Part shown: positions 1 through 8,947 of the stretch, in pieces | Numbering within the stretch: the first letter of the stretch is position 1 | Layout of the letters: every line of letters starts with the position of its first letter | Origin: Bacteroidales bacterium | GTDB taxonomy: Bacteria > Bacteroidota > Bacteroidia > Bacteroidales > F082 | Reading direction: 5' to 3' | Assembly: GCA_024689285.1 (NCBI GenBank) | Contig: JAILDR010000036.1 | Span: 1-22,902, forward strand | DNA length: 22,902 bases | Made by a program: the position numbers and the translations under genes | The notes under the pieces: generated by a model | What the model was told of the DNA's origin: nothing | The model's database searches: none | What the model saw: the letters and a program-made list of their open reading frames with translations, nothing else

Positions 1-1
1 G

Positions 2-1672
2 AAGGCCATTATTCCGTTGTTGGAGGAAGGTGGCAATCTCGTGAAGATTGAGGATTACACAAACAAGGTGGGCTTCTCGGAACGCACCAACGAAGTCATC
101 GAGCCGAAACTCTCTATGCAATGGTTCTGCAAGATGGGTGAGCTGGCGAAACCCGCCCTCGATGCCGTGATGAACGGCGACATTAATTTCCATCCTGAGA
201 AGTTCAAGAACACTTACGCCCACTGGATGGAGAACATCAAAGACTGGTGTATCAGTCGCCAGCTTTGGTGGGGGCACCGCATTCCGGCTTGGTACCTGCC
301 GAACCACGAATTTGTGGTGGCACACAATGCCGACGAGGCTTTGAACATCGCTCGTCAAAAATTCCCTGATTTGAATCTGACTGCCAACGACTTGAAGCAG
401 GACGAAGACGTGATGGATACGTGGTTTTCCTCGTGGTTGTGGCCGATCTCCGTGTTCGACGGCATCCGTCACCCCGACAATTCGGAAATCAACTACTATT
501 ATCCGACGGCGGTTTTGATAACGGCCCCCGACATCATCTTCTTCTGGGTGGCGCGTATGATCATGGCTGGTGAGGAATACCAAAACGAAGTGCCGTTCAA
601 GAATGTGTACTTCACGGGTATCGTGAGAGACAAGTTGGGTCGCAAGATGTCCAAGTCGTTGGGCAACTCGCCTGACCCGATCGAGCTCATCGACAAGTTC
701 GGTGCCGATGGCGTGCGCATGGGCATGATGCTTAGTGCCCCTGCCGGCAACGACATCCTCTTCGACGAGGCCCTCTGCGAACAAGGCCGCAACTTCTGCA
801 ACAAGATTTGGAACGCCTTGCGTCTCGTGAAAGGCTGGAACGTGGACCAAAACGCCGCCCAGCCCGAGGCCGCCAAGATGGCCGTGAAGTGGTTTGAGGC
901 CCGCTTCAACCAAGTATTGGCCGAGACCAACGACAACATCGACAAGTACCGCCTCAGCGACGCCTTGATGGGCATCTACAAGCTCACTTGGGACGACTTC
1001 TGCTCGTGGTACCTTGAGATGGTGAAGGCTCCGCAAGGTCAGGGCATCGACCCCGTCACATACGCCGCCACCATCAAGTTCTTCGAGAGCCTGATGCTCT
1101 TGCTGCACCCCTTCATGCCATTCATCACCGAGGAAATCTGGCACGCCATCGCCGAGCGCAAAGAAGGAGATGATATCATCATCGCTCAGCAGCCTAAACT
1201 GCAAGCAATCGACGAGCAGATTCTGAAACAGTTCGAGTTCACCCAAGAGGTCATCAACAACGTCCGCAAGGTGCGTTCTGACAAGAACATCGCCTTCCGC
1301 GATGCCATTCAACTCGTGGTGAAGGGCACGGCCAACAAGGACTTCGACTGCGTCATTGCCAAGCTCTGCAATGTGAGTGAAGTGAGCTATGTGGCTGAGG
1401 CTCCCTCCGGTGCCTTCGGCTTCATTGTGGGCAGCACCGAGTTCTTCGTGCCGCTCACCGGCAGCGTCGATGTGGAGGCCGAAATAAAGAAGCTGGAAGA
1501 GGAACTGAAATACGCCCAGGGCTTCCTGAAGAGCGTTGAAGCAAAGCTCTCCAACGAACGCTTCGTGAGCGGTGCTCCTGCTGCCGTTGTCGACAAGGAA
1601 CGCAAGAAGAAAGCCGATGCCGAAGCCAAAATTGCTGTGATTGAACAGCAGCTGGCGGGGCTGAGGAAGTGA
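2..1672 (+). CDS. valS: Valyl-tRNA synthetase, 3' part (5' end outside window)
   Basis: Class I aminoacyl-tRNA synthetase that charges tRNA-Val in the cytoplasm. The reading frame is already open at base 2, so the N-terminus, including the HIGH motif and most of the editing domain, lies outside the window. Visible parts are the ISRQLWWGHRIPAWY segment, the DxMDTWFSSWLWP segment, the KMSKS ATP-binding loop at bases 644-658, the anticodon-binding helical domain, and a C-terminal Lys/Glu-rich coiled coil (about the last 65 residues) typical of ValRS. The C-terminus appears intact and ends in TGA. The next gene is convergent and begins 68 bp later; no good hairpin terminator is visible between them. 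Family assignment is secure. Confidence 0.97.
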   Translation, partial: KAIIPLLEEGGNLVKIEDYTNKVGFSERTNEVIEPKLSMQWFCKMGELAKPALDAVMNGDINFHPEKFKNTYAHWMENIKDWCISRQLWWGHRIPAWYLPNHEFVVAHNADEALNIARQKFPDLNLTANDLKQDEDVMDTWFSSWLWPISVFDGIRHPDNSEINYYYPTAVLITAPDIIFFWVARMIMAGEEYQNEVPFKNVYFTGIVRDKLGRKMSKSLGNSPDPIELIDKFGADGVRMGMMLSAPAGNDILFDEALCEQGRNFCNKIWNALRLVKGWNVDQNAAQPEAAKMAVKWFEARFNQVLAETNDNIDKYRLSDALMGIYKLTWDDFCSWYLEMVKAPQGQGIDPVTYAATIKFFESLMLLLHPFMPFITEEIWHAIAERKEGDDIIIAQQPKLQAIDEQILKQFEFTQEVINNVRKVRSDKNIAFRDAIQLVVKGTANKDFDCVIAKLCNVSEVSYVAEAPSGAFGFIVGSTEFFVPLTGSVDVEAEIKKLEEELKYAQGFLKSVEAKLSNERFVSGAPAAVVDKERKKKADAEAKIAVIEQQLAGLRK

Positions 1673-1740
1673 CACAAATGTGAAATTTAAGTCAGAGTTA
1701 GGTTAGTGTTACCTCAGAGTCCACTCAAAGGCCGATGGGT

Positions 1741-2661
1741 TTACCATTCATGATAAACGCCTTCCGCTTCAACGACGGATGTGGTGCTGAACCATCCGAT
1801 GGCATCGCAGTTGGAGAAGACGTTGGAAGCAGTTGCAGGGAAGGCTCCCATGATAGGATTGACACCGACAGCAAGTTTTTGGCTGACGAGAAAATACATA
1901 TAGTCTTTGGTGATGCTGTAAAGCTTAAGCTTTACCACATCGCCTTCATGCAGATAGGAATTGTTCATCACGCCCACAGGAATTTCCATATTGTCCTCCA
2001 GCATTTCCTGACCGTTGAAGTAATAGCCCGCATATCCTTGCATGGGGAACAAATCAAAGAGTTTCGATGGACGGTTTTTGAAACGGCTCCCGTTGAGGTA
2101 AAGTTCCACATTATAGACGATATTCGGGTCGTCGAGCGTCTGGAAATATGGGCAGATGCATACTGCGGCCGAATCGTCAACAAAGGGGATGCCTTCTTCG
2201 TTGCGTAAGGGAAGCAATCCCAAAGAGTCGATGTGGCTGACGTTGTTGGGCATTTTTGAGTCGGCATACATGTGAATGGGCCTGTCGTATAACTCGTTCT
2301 CGTCAACAGTCACTTCCAAATGGTACCAACGGTTCTTCAAGCCTGCCACTGAGTCGGTTAGGTAATGGCCGGGTTTGTCAAGTTGTTCATGATACCAAAT
2401 CGTATCTTCGTTGTCATTATAAGTGACAAAAACTTCGGCTCCTGTTATCATTTTCGTCCCGTGTGAATATAGTTCTGACGAATAGCTCAGTACAACTTTG
2501 TGCCTTTTGTATTCGTTGGTAAGGTAACCCTCCACGACAGGAGCAATCTTTTCCTCAGGCGGGTCAATGGCAATGTCCTCTGTGCAGGCTACAAAGCCTA
2601 AAAGAGGGAGTCCGATAAACCAGGCCAAAAGGCGTTTTGAAATATTTTTATATCCAATCAT
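1741..2661 (-). CDS. DUF4249-family lipoprotein (second copy)
   Basis: 306-residue protein with a lipoprotein signal: a basic start, a hydrophobic stretch and Cys at about residue 26 in LLGFVACTED. An acidic segment and a beta-rich body follow, as in DUF4249 proteins, which are usually encoded next to TonB-dependent receptors in Bacteroidota. It is probably an outer-membrane surface partner of the receptor encoded two genes upstream; the substrate is unknown. It is a paralogue of the preceding gene: both share the CTEDI start, the PGHYLTDS-AG motif, the AGYY-NG-EML segment, NPxxGA and GWF near the C-terminus. It starts 21 bp after that gene ends and is the last gene of the operon. The SD signal is weak, as is usual in this phylum. 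Confidence 0.85.
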   Translation of the reverse strand: MIGYKNISKRLLAWFIGLPLLGFVACTEDIAIDPPEEKIAPVVEGYLTNEYKRHKVVLSYSSELYSHGTKMITGAEVFVTYNDNEDTIWYHEQLDKPGHYLTDSVAGLKNRWYHLEVTVDENELYDRPIHMYADSKMPNNVSHIDSLGLLPLRNEEGIPFVDDSAAVCICPYFQTLDDPNIVYNVELYLNGSRFKNRPSKLFDLFPMQGYAGYYFNGQEMLEDNMEIPVGVMNNSYLHEGDVVKLKLYSITKDYMYFLVSQKLAVGVNPIMGAFPATASNVFSNCDAIGWFSTTSVVEAEGVYHEW

Positions 2662-2682
2662 TGTTGGTAAGTTGTTGAAAAA

Positions 2683-3576
2683 TCAGTAATTATCAAGAAA
2701 TATGGTTTCTATCCAAGTAACGGAGGCTGTCATGAACCAGCCCACGGCCTTGTCAGAAGGTTGTATGTTGGTGGTCACGTTGGCAGGAGCGCCCAGCATG
2801 GGATTGCTTCCTGACGACATGGAGATGCAATAGACGTAATATATGTAATCGGGAGGGATGCTTTGCAGCCCAGCTCGGATGCGATCGCCTACTTTTAATT
2901 TGCTCTTCAAGAAATAATACATGGGTATTTCCTTGTTCTCAGCTAGCATTTCGGGACCGTTGATGTAGTAGCCGGCATAACCGCCCACGGGCATCATCAT
3001 CTGTTGCACCAGCGAGTCGATGACGAGAGTGTCGTTTTTGTAAATCAGCGGCATATATGTAATGTTGGGGTCGGGGAGGCTCTGGAAATAGGGGATGACC
3101 CATTCTACCGTGTCGTTGAAAAAGACGGTTGGAGTGGTATCGTTGGTGCCGCTGTAGGGCTTGATAACCAGGCTGTCGATTTGGTCAATATTGTCGGCCA
3201 AGATACTTTCCGAAAATAGACTGATGGGTTCGCTGTCGCCGCCGGGTATCTCGATGTGGAGTCGGTAAAGGGTATTTCGCTTACCGGCCGTGCTGTCGGT
3301 TAAATAATGTCCTGGGTTTTCCATATCTTCGTGATATACAATGGTGTCTACGCCGTCGGTGACATATACCAGAGCTCCGGTCACCATTCGGATTTCATCT
3401 TGATTATAAAAGTCAGCGGTATAGCTCAGAATGGTTTCGTGCTGCTTCAGTTCGTCGGACAAATAGGCCTCCACGCCAATCATGGTATCGCCTTCTTCCA
3501 CGTCAATTACGATGTCTTCGGTGCATGAAACCAAGAACAAACTGATGAGAAACAGTGTTTTGTGCCAGCTTTTCAT
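2683..3576 (-). CDS. DUF4249-family lipoprotein (first copy)
   Basis: 297-residue lipoprotein starting at MKSWHKT, with a hydrophobic signal and lipobox Cys in FLVSCTED. The open frame extends 36 codons further upstream, but that part lies inside the 3' end of the receptor gene and looks like a shadow. Starting at 3576 leaves 5 bp after the receptor stop and gives a proper signal peptide. The body is DUF4249-like, including the PGHYLTDS-AG motif and AGYYINGPEML. Proteins of this family sit beside TonB-dependent receptors and are thought to work with them at the cell surface. The protein is clearly related to the next gene downstream, so the pair looks like a tandem duplication that has since diverged. 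Substrate is unknown. Confidence 0.87.
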   Translation of the reverse strand: MKSWHKTLFLISLFLVSCTEDIVIDVEEGDTMIGVEAYLSDELKQHETILSYTADFYNQDEIRMVTGALVYVTDGVDTIVYHEDMENPGHYLTDSTAGKRNTLYRLHIEIPGGDSEPISLFSESILADNIDQIDSLVIKPYSGTNDTTPTVFFNDTVEWVIPYFQSLPDPNITYMPLIYKNDTLVIDSLVQQMMMPVGGYAGYYINGPEMLAENKEIPMYYFLKSKLKVGDRIRAGLQSIPPDYIYYVYCISMSSGSNPMLGAPANVTTNIQPSDKAVGWFMTASVTWIETIFLDNY

Positions 3577-3581
3577 TGCGT

Positions 3582-5927
3582 TCAGAATTTGAAGTTGTAG
3601 GTTAGCGAAGGCACGATGGAGAAGAGGTACATGTTTTTGGTAACCATTGCTCCTTCCTCGTCGGTGTCGAAGGTGATGGCCCAAGTGTTATGGCGAGCGT
3701 ATGCGTTATAGATTGACAGGTTGATGTCGTGCTGCCAACGCTTTTTGGGGTTGAGCTTGCCAAGCTTGCATGTGAACGACAAGTCAAGTCGGTGGTAGTC
3801 TGGATAGCGGCTTTCGTTGCGGTGGCCGTTGTACACGGCATAGGTCATGCCGTTGATGGTGTATTGTCCGCAAGGGAAGGTGACGGGTTGGCCTGTGTTG
3901 TAAATCCAGTTGGCGCCCAAGGTGATGCGAGGCGAGAGTTCATAACTGGCTACAATGGCTATGTTGTGGGGGCGGTCATAGGGTGAGAGGTATTCTTTCC
4001 CGTGGCTGATCCCTTTGATGGTGCGGTAACTGCGCGAATAGGTGTAAGAAATCCATCCTGTGAACTTTCCAACGTTTTTCCTGATGAGGAATTCGGCTCC
4101 GTAGCTGCGCCCCTTGCCGGAACGTACTTCTCCGTCAATCAGCACGTAGCCATAAGTGATGGCGTTGTCCTTGAAGTCGATGACGTTCTGCATGTTCTTG
4201 TAGTAAACCTCCACCGAGGTCTCGATGCCATCATTCATGAAGTTGCGGAAGTAGCCGAGTGCGAATTGGTCGCATTTTTGAGGTTTGATGTTGGGGCTGA
4301 CGGGGAACCAAATGTCGAAAGGCAGTCCGCCTGTGGCCGACGAGGCGATTTGTGCATACTGTATGGTACGCGAGTAGGAAGCCTTGACCGACGACTTCTC
4401 GTCAATACGATACATGGCGGCTATGCGCGGCTCGGGATTAAACTGTGTGTTGAACACCTCGCCGCTGCCATAGTGGATGGTGTCGGTGGCAAGATAGATA
4501 TAAGGATCCATGACGTAAAAGTCCTCTTCACCAATATTTTGGAAGCAAGAAAGACGTACTCCGGCGCGGATGGTGAGACGAGGGGTGGGGGTGTAGTCGT
4601 GCGTGAAATATAAAGCGTGTTCCAGTGCTTTGCGGGTCACTTTTTGGGTTGAGTCTATTTGTAGGTATTGGGCTATGGCACCGCCGCGGTCGAATACCTG
4701 ACCTTGCAAATAGGATTGGAACCCCGTTGAGAGTCCGAATTTCGACAAGTGTTCCTCGTTCCACACCATAGCAAAGTCGTAGTTGAGGTTGATGGCCTCG
4801 GTGCCTGCCTTAATGGAAAAGTCGTAGGGGTTGTAATTCAGGTCGATACCATATCTGTATCGCGAACCAATGATGGAAAGGTTGGAGGTCAGGCGGTCGC
4901 CAAAGATGTGGTTCCAACGTAGCGTGGCGCTGGCGTTGCCGTAACCTAGTCCAATCATTCGTTGCATTGAGAACTCGTCGTGTCCATAATAGACTGAGAG
5001 GAAGAGACGGTTTTTCTCGTTCAGTACTTGGGTTACCTTGGCGTTTATGTCATAGAAATAGATATTGGATTTGTTCAATTCCTTGATGAACGGCAAGACG
5101 AGTCCGGCATAGGTGGTGCGTCCGGCCAGCATCACAGAAGTCTTGTTGTCGAAGAGCGGAGCCTCAAGCATCAATCGGCTTGTGACGAGGCCGATGCCGC
5201 CTTGCAAGGAAAAACGTTTCGGCATGTCGTCCTTTATTGTCACGTCGAGCACGGAAGCTAATCGGCCTCCGAAGTTGGCGGGGATGTCGCCTTTGTATAA
5301 TGTGGCGTCTTTTACTGCATCATTGTTGAACACTGAGAAAAACCCAAGGAAATGCGAGGCATTGTATACGGGTGCGCCGTCAAGTAGAATAAGGTTCTGG
5401 TCAGTGGCACCGCCGCGCACACTGAATCCCGACGATCCTTCTGAGGCCGCCTGAACGCCAGGCAGCAGTTGGATGGACTTGATGATGTCCACCTCACCCA
5501 TCAGTGCTGGAATCTTTTTGATGGTAATCATGTCGAGTGTTTGCACACTCATGGCCATCGCAGATACGTTACGGTCTTTGCGCTCGCTGGTGACCTCAAC
5601 TTCTGAGAGCGTTTCCGTTTCGGAATGCAGCTTTAGGTTGACGGTTTGCGGCTTGGCCGTGACGTTGATTCTCTTCTCCAAAGTGCCATAACCGACATAT
5701 GAAATGCGCAAAACGTGTTCGCCCAAAGGCAGTTCCATCTCATAACGCCCGCGCTCGTTGGTAGTGGTGCCTTGCTTCAGATGTTCAACGTAGATGGATA
5801 CCCCCACCAGCGATTCGTTACTGTCGGCGTCTTTGATAGTACCTGAAATATGGCCTTTTTGTTGTGCCAATACATTGATGCACAATCCGATAAGGCATGT
5901 AAAACACAATAAAAGTTTTCGCTTCAT
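3582..5927 (-). CDS. TonB-dependent outer-membrane receptor with carboxypeptidase-regulatory-like N-terminal domain
   Basis: 781-residue outer-membrane active transporter energised by TonB. The start MKRKLLL (5927) was chosen because it opens a clean signal peptide ending near LAQ; the 23 codons upstream overlap the promoter. In order: signal peptide (about 1-22), carboxypeptidase-regulatory/CNA-B-like domain (about 24-105, GHISGTIKDADSNESLVGV), plug domain (about 125-235, with SSGFSVRGGATDQNLILLDGAP split by one Gly-rich turn), then a long beta-barrel ending in Phe (TYNFKF), the usual outer-membrane terminal aromatic. It is first in an operon with two DUF4249 lipoproteins and no SusD, so it resembles the receptor/DUF4249 pairing rather than a SusCD polysaccharide locus. 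The cargo cannot be told from the sequence. Confidence 0.93.
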   Translation of the reverse strand: MKRKLLLCFTCLIGLCINVLAQQKGHISGTIKDADSNESLVGVSIYVEHLKQGTTTNERGRYEMELPLGEHVLRISYVGYGTLEKRINVTAKPQTVNLKLHSETETLSEVEVTSERKDRNVSAMAMSVQTLDMITIKKIPALMGEVDIIKSIQLLPGVQAASEGSSGFSVRGGATDQNLILLDGAPVYNASHFLGFFSVFNNDAVKDATLYKGDIPANFGGRLASVLDVTIKDDMPKRFSLQGGIGLVTSRLMLEAPLFDNKTSVMLAGRTTYAGLVLPFIKELNKSNIYFYDINAKVTQVLNEKNRLFLSVYYGHDEFSMQRMIGLGYGNASATLRWNHIFGDRLTSNLSIIGSRYRYGIDLNYNPYDFSIKAGTEAINLNYDFAMVWNEEHLSKFGLSTGFQSYLQGQVFDRGGAIAQYLQIDSTQKVTRKALEHALYFTHDYTPTPRLTIRAGVRLSCFQNIGEEDFYVMDPYIYLATDTIHYGSGEVFNTQFNPEPRIAAMYRIDEKSSVKASYSRTIQYAQIASSATGGLPFDIWFPVSPNIKPQKCDQFALGYFRNFMNDGIETSVEVYYKNMQNVIDFKDNAITYGYVLIDGEVRSGKGRSYGAEFLIRKNVGKFTGWISYTYSRSYRTIKGISHGKEYLSPYDRPHNIAIVASYELSPRITLGANWIYNTGQPVTFPCGQYTINGMTYAVYNGHRNESRYPDYHRLDLSFTCKLGKLNPKKRWQHDINLSIYNAYARHNTWAITFDTDEEGAMVTKNMYLFSIVPSLTYNFKF

Positions 5928-5951
5928 CCTTGAAAAGTTGAAAATTTGGTG

Positions 5952-5959
5952 CAAAGATA
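5952..5959 (-). promoter_or_regulatory. Predicted -7 element TATCTTTG for the receptor operon
   Basis: On the minus strand TATCTTTG matches the Bacteroidota -7 consensus TAnnTTTG exactly and lies 24 bp upstream of the receptor ATG. No clear -33 TTG was seen at the usual distance. It also supports the shorter receptor start, because the longer ORF would begin upstream of this promoter. Confidence 0.6.
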
Positions 5960-6031
5960 CAAAACTATGTGGATTATTGGTTGGGTTTTCAAGCAATGCT
6001 TTTGAGAGCCACCATTATAATGATTCACTGT

Positions 6032-8947
6032 TTACCCTGGTGTCTTGTATCCCAACCGATCCATTTTCTCCACTTCTAACGTGGGTTGTCCGAACTCTTC
6101 GGTGACTTTGCCCAGCAGCAGATACACGCCGTCGCCTTGGAAAGGCCACGCCTTCAGTGTTTGCGGGAAAAGCACCGTGTCGAAAGTCTCGCCCGTGGCA
6201 TCGACAAAGGTGGCAAGAGCCATTGGCTCTCCTTTGCAAGTGCGGATATTTTTGACTGTCACTAATTTACCTAACATCCTGTAGCGTTGCCCTACGAAGT
6301 TCAGCATTTGGCAAGCCATCAATTCGCCTCGGAAATTGGTTTTCAACAGGTCGAACCAAGTGAGGGAAACGGGGAAGCCGTAAAGTTCTATCTCGTCGTA
6401 TGCGTTTTGTAAGGCGTTGGTCTTGAAATCGGGGAACTCGAAATGCTGGCTCTCAAGTTGGAAAAGTGTTTCGGGCTGCTCCTTTTTTGCTTGGCTTTTG
6501 TTCAAGTGAGCCTGCCACAGCAGTTCGGACTTGGACTTTCGCGTGAAGTCAAACGCGCCGCCACGAATGAGCAATACGAGTTGCTCAATCTTGAAAGAGA
6601 CCCTCGAAATGAAGTCGTCAAGACTGGCAAAAGGTCCACGCGCTGCGCGATCGGCAATGAATTGCTCCACGAAACTTTGCTCCAGTCCTTGCAGATGAAC
6701 AAATCCCATGAAAATTGTCCGACCGTTCAAGGTCGTGATGTAATCGCTGTGGTTGACGCAAGGCAGATGAATCTTCGCGCCCATGCGCCGTGCTTCGTTG
6801 AAATAGAACCAAGTTTGGTAAAACCCGCCGAAATTGTTAATTACAGCCACTTGGAACTCAAGCGGATAATGGCTTTTGAGGTAGAGGCTTTGATAACTCT
6901 CCACGGCGTAGGAAGCGGAGTGGGCTTTTGAGAACGAATAGCCCGAGAACGATTCAATCTGCCGCCAAAGTTCGCGCACCAAGTCATCAGAATAACCTTT
7001 TGCCCGGCAATTGTCGAAAAAACGCTTTGTCACCTGCTCAAACTCCGTTTTGTCGCGCATCTTGTGTCCCATCATGCGGCGCAATACATCGGCCTCAGCC
7101 AAATCCAAGCCCGCAAAATAATGCCCGACTTTCAAAACATCCTCCTGATAAATCATCACGCCGTAGGTCTCGGCCAAAAGTTCTTTTAGGACAGGGTGCT
7201 TATAATCTACAGTATCTGGATGATGAAAGCGGTTGATGTATTCGCGCATCATTCCCGACTTGGCCACTCCGGGTCGGATGATGGAACTGGCCGCCACCAA
7301 AGTCTTGTAGTCGGAGCAGCGCAGTTTGCGCAGCAGGCCGCGCATTCCTGGACTCTCGATATAGAAACAGCCGCAAGTCTCGGCTCTGAGCAACTGTCGT
7401 CGAATCAATTCATCCTGTTTCAGTGCATTAATCTGATGAATGTCAATGCGTAAGCCTCGGTTGCGCTCCACCATTTCCACCGCCTCGCGGATGTGGGCGA
7501 TGCCGCGCTGGCTGAGAATGTCTATTTTTATCAATCCCACTTTTTCGGCGGAATACATGTCGTATTGTGTGGTTGGGAAGCCTTTGGGCGGGAGGTCGAG
7601 GGCGGTGAAGTTGGCAATAGGCTCTTCCGTAATCAGCACGCCGCCGGCATGAATGGAGCGTTGACGTGGGAAATCACGGATACGTTCGGCGATGGCGAGG
7701 ATGTTGCGCCCGATTTCGCTTTGTTGGGCAAAAGCCGTCGGATTGCGTTCCATCTGGTCGATTTCGCCTTTGGGCAGACCGAACACCTTGCCCAGCTCGC
7801 GGCAAAGCGAATTGCCCTGAAAAGTGACCGTCGCGCCGAGCAAAGCTACGTGGTCGGCATCGTATTTTTCAAAAATGTATTGGATGACCTTATCCCTGTC
7901 GCGCCATGAAAAATCGAGATCAAAGTCGGGCGGACTGCTCCGCATATGGTTGAGGAAACGCTCGAAGTATAAATCCAGTTCTATCGGGTCGACATCGGTG
8001 ATTTTCAGGCAGTAGGCCACCACGCTGTTGGCACCGCTGCCTCGCCCGACGTGATAGAAGCCCTGCCTGATGGCGAAGCGAACGATGTCCCAGGCGATGA
8101 GGAAATAGGCGCAAAACCCCATCTTTTCGATGATGTCCAGCTCTTTCTCGATGCGGCGGTAGGCGTTCTTGTCATGCAGGCCATAGCGGTACGCCATTCC
8201 GTCAAATGCCAGTTTGCGCAACAGCTCGCGGTCGTCATAGACATTACCCGTGTAGGTGCGTTTGCTTTTCACGCTGTTGTCCAAGTTGATTTCGCATTCG
8301 TTTAAGATGCGCTCTGCATTTTCAATGAGTTGCGGATAGAGGACAAAGGTCGTTTTCAGTCTTTCAAGTGGCAAAAGTATCTCGTCGGGAGCAGCGCAGG
8401 CGGCAGGCTCAAGGCGCGAAATCAGCACGTTTTCGTCGATGGCGCGCATACATTGGTGCAACTGAAAATCGTCGGTTTCGGCAAAGGTCACGGGCTGCAT
8501 CGCTACCAACTTTTCAAAGGATTCGCAATTGTACAGTTTGGTCAGTTGGGAGAAGCGAATGCCGACGAACTCATTTTCTTTCAGCAAGTTTGGCTTCTGT
8601 TTTCCGAAAGGGTACACCACGAAGACTTGCTCCCAATCAGGTGCTGTTTCGGGATAGGGTTGCTTGCTGAGGTTGTGTTGCGTCAAGAAACGGTTCAGTT
8701 CGGCGAAGCCGGCGTTGTTTTTGGCTAAAGCCACATAGAGCAACTCATTGCCATTGCGAAACTCTACGCCAAGTATGGGGCGTATACCTTTCCTTCCGCA
8801 TTCCATCACGAAATCAGCGGTTCCCATCGTCGTGTTGATGTCGGTCAAAGGCAAGATGGGATAGCCCATCGCGGCGGCCTTCGTGACCAAGTCTGCAATC
8901 GGCATTGTCCCGTAACACAGGCTATTATATGAATGTGCATAAATCAT
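6032..8947 (-). CDS. DnaE-type DNA polymerase III alpha-like subunit, short form, probable translesion polymerase
   Basis: 971-residue C-family polymerase, shorter than replicative DnaE (about 1160 in E. coli). It has an N-terminal PHP domain, a palm with the catalytic motif PDFDLDF (Asp343, Asp345), the third catalytic Asp476 in LIKIDIL, the GRGSGANSVVAYCL motif (about 301-314), SFSKAHSASYA (671-681) and a C-terminal OB-fold (about 888-965). The chain ends after the OB-fold, so the C-terminal tau-binding region of replicative DnaE appears absent. The PHP start reads YAHSYNSL, and LTDIN replaces the usual LTDH, so metal-dependent proofreading looks lost. The ATG overlaps the stop of the upstream Y-family polymerase gene by 4 bp (ATGA). 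Context and shape suggest a DnaE2-like damage-tolerance polymerase rather than the chromosomal replicase; that role is inference. Confidence 0.9.
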   Translation of the reverse strand: MIYAHSYNSLCYGTMPIADLVTKAAAMGYPILPLTDINTTMGTADFVMECGRKGIRPILGVEFRNGNELLYVALAKNNAGFAELNRFLTQHNLSKQPYPETAPDWEQVFVVYPFGKQKPNLLKENEFVGIRFSQLTKLYNCESFEKLVAMQPVTFAETDDFQLHQCMRAIDENVLISRLEPAACAAPDEILLPLERLKTTFVLYPQLIENAERILNECEINLDNSVKSKRTYTGNVYDDRELLRKLAFDGMAYRYGLHDKNAYRRIEKELDIIEKMGFCAYFLIAWDIVRFAIRQGFYHVGRGSGANSVVAYCLKITDVDPIELDLYFERFLNHMRSSPPDFDLDFSWRDRDKVIQYIFEKYDADHVALLGATVTFQGNSLCRELGKVFGLPKGEIDQMERNPTAFAQQSEIGRNILAIAERIRDFPRQRSIHAGGVLITEEPIANFTALDLPPKGFPTTQYDMYSAEKVGLIKIDILSQRGIAHIREAVEMVERNRGLRIDIHQINALKQDELIRRQLLRAETCGCFYIESPGMRGLLRKLRCSDYKTLVAASSIIRPGVAKSGMMREYINRFHHPDTVDYKHPVLKELLAETYGVMIYQEDVLKVGHYFAGLDLAEADVLRRMMGHKMRDKTEFEQVTKRFFDNCRAKGYSDDLVRELWRQIESFSGYSFSKAHSASYAVESYQSLYLKSHYPLEFQVAVINNFGGFYQTWFYFNEARRMGAKIHLPCVNHSDYITTLNGRTIFMGFVHLQGLEQSFVEQFIADRAARGPFASLDDFISRVSFKIEQLVLLIRGGAFDFTRKSKSELLWQAHLNKSQAKKEQPETLFQLESQHFEFPDFKTNALQNAYDEIELYGFPVSLTWFDLLKTNFRGELMACQMLNFVGQRYRMLGKLVTVKNIRTCKGEPMALATFVDATGETFDTVLFPQTLKAWPFQGDGVYLLLGKVTEEFGQPTLEVEKMDRLGYKTPG

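Noticed and set aside
1735..2208. 157-residue plus-strand open frame over the second DUF4249 gene
   Set aside because: It lies opposite a gene with signal peptide and family motifs, and its translation has no recognisable features.
3577..3684. 36-codon N-terminal extension of the first DUF4249 protein
   Set aside because: It overlaps the 3' end of the receptor gene, is Arg/His-rich, and would bury the lipoprotein signal internally.
4002..4613. 203-residue plus-strand open frame over the TonB receptor
   Set aside because: It is a shadow frame opposite conserved barrel sequence, without motifs.
5984..6006. Short palindrome AAGCAATGCTT between dnaE and the receptor gene
   Set aside because: Arms of only 5 bp without a T-run; likely chance and not a terminator.
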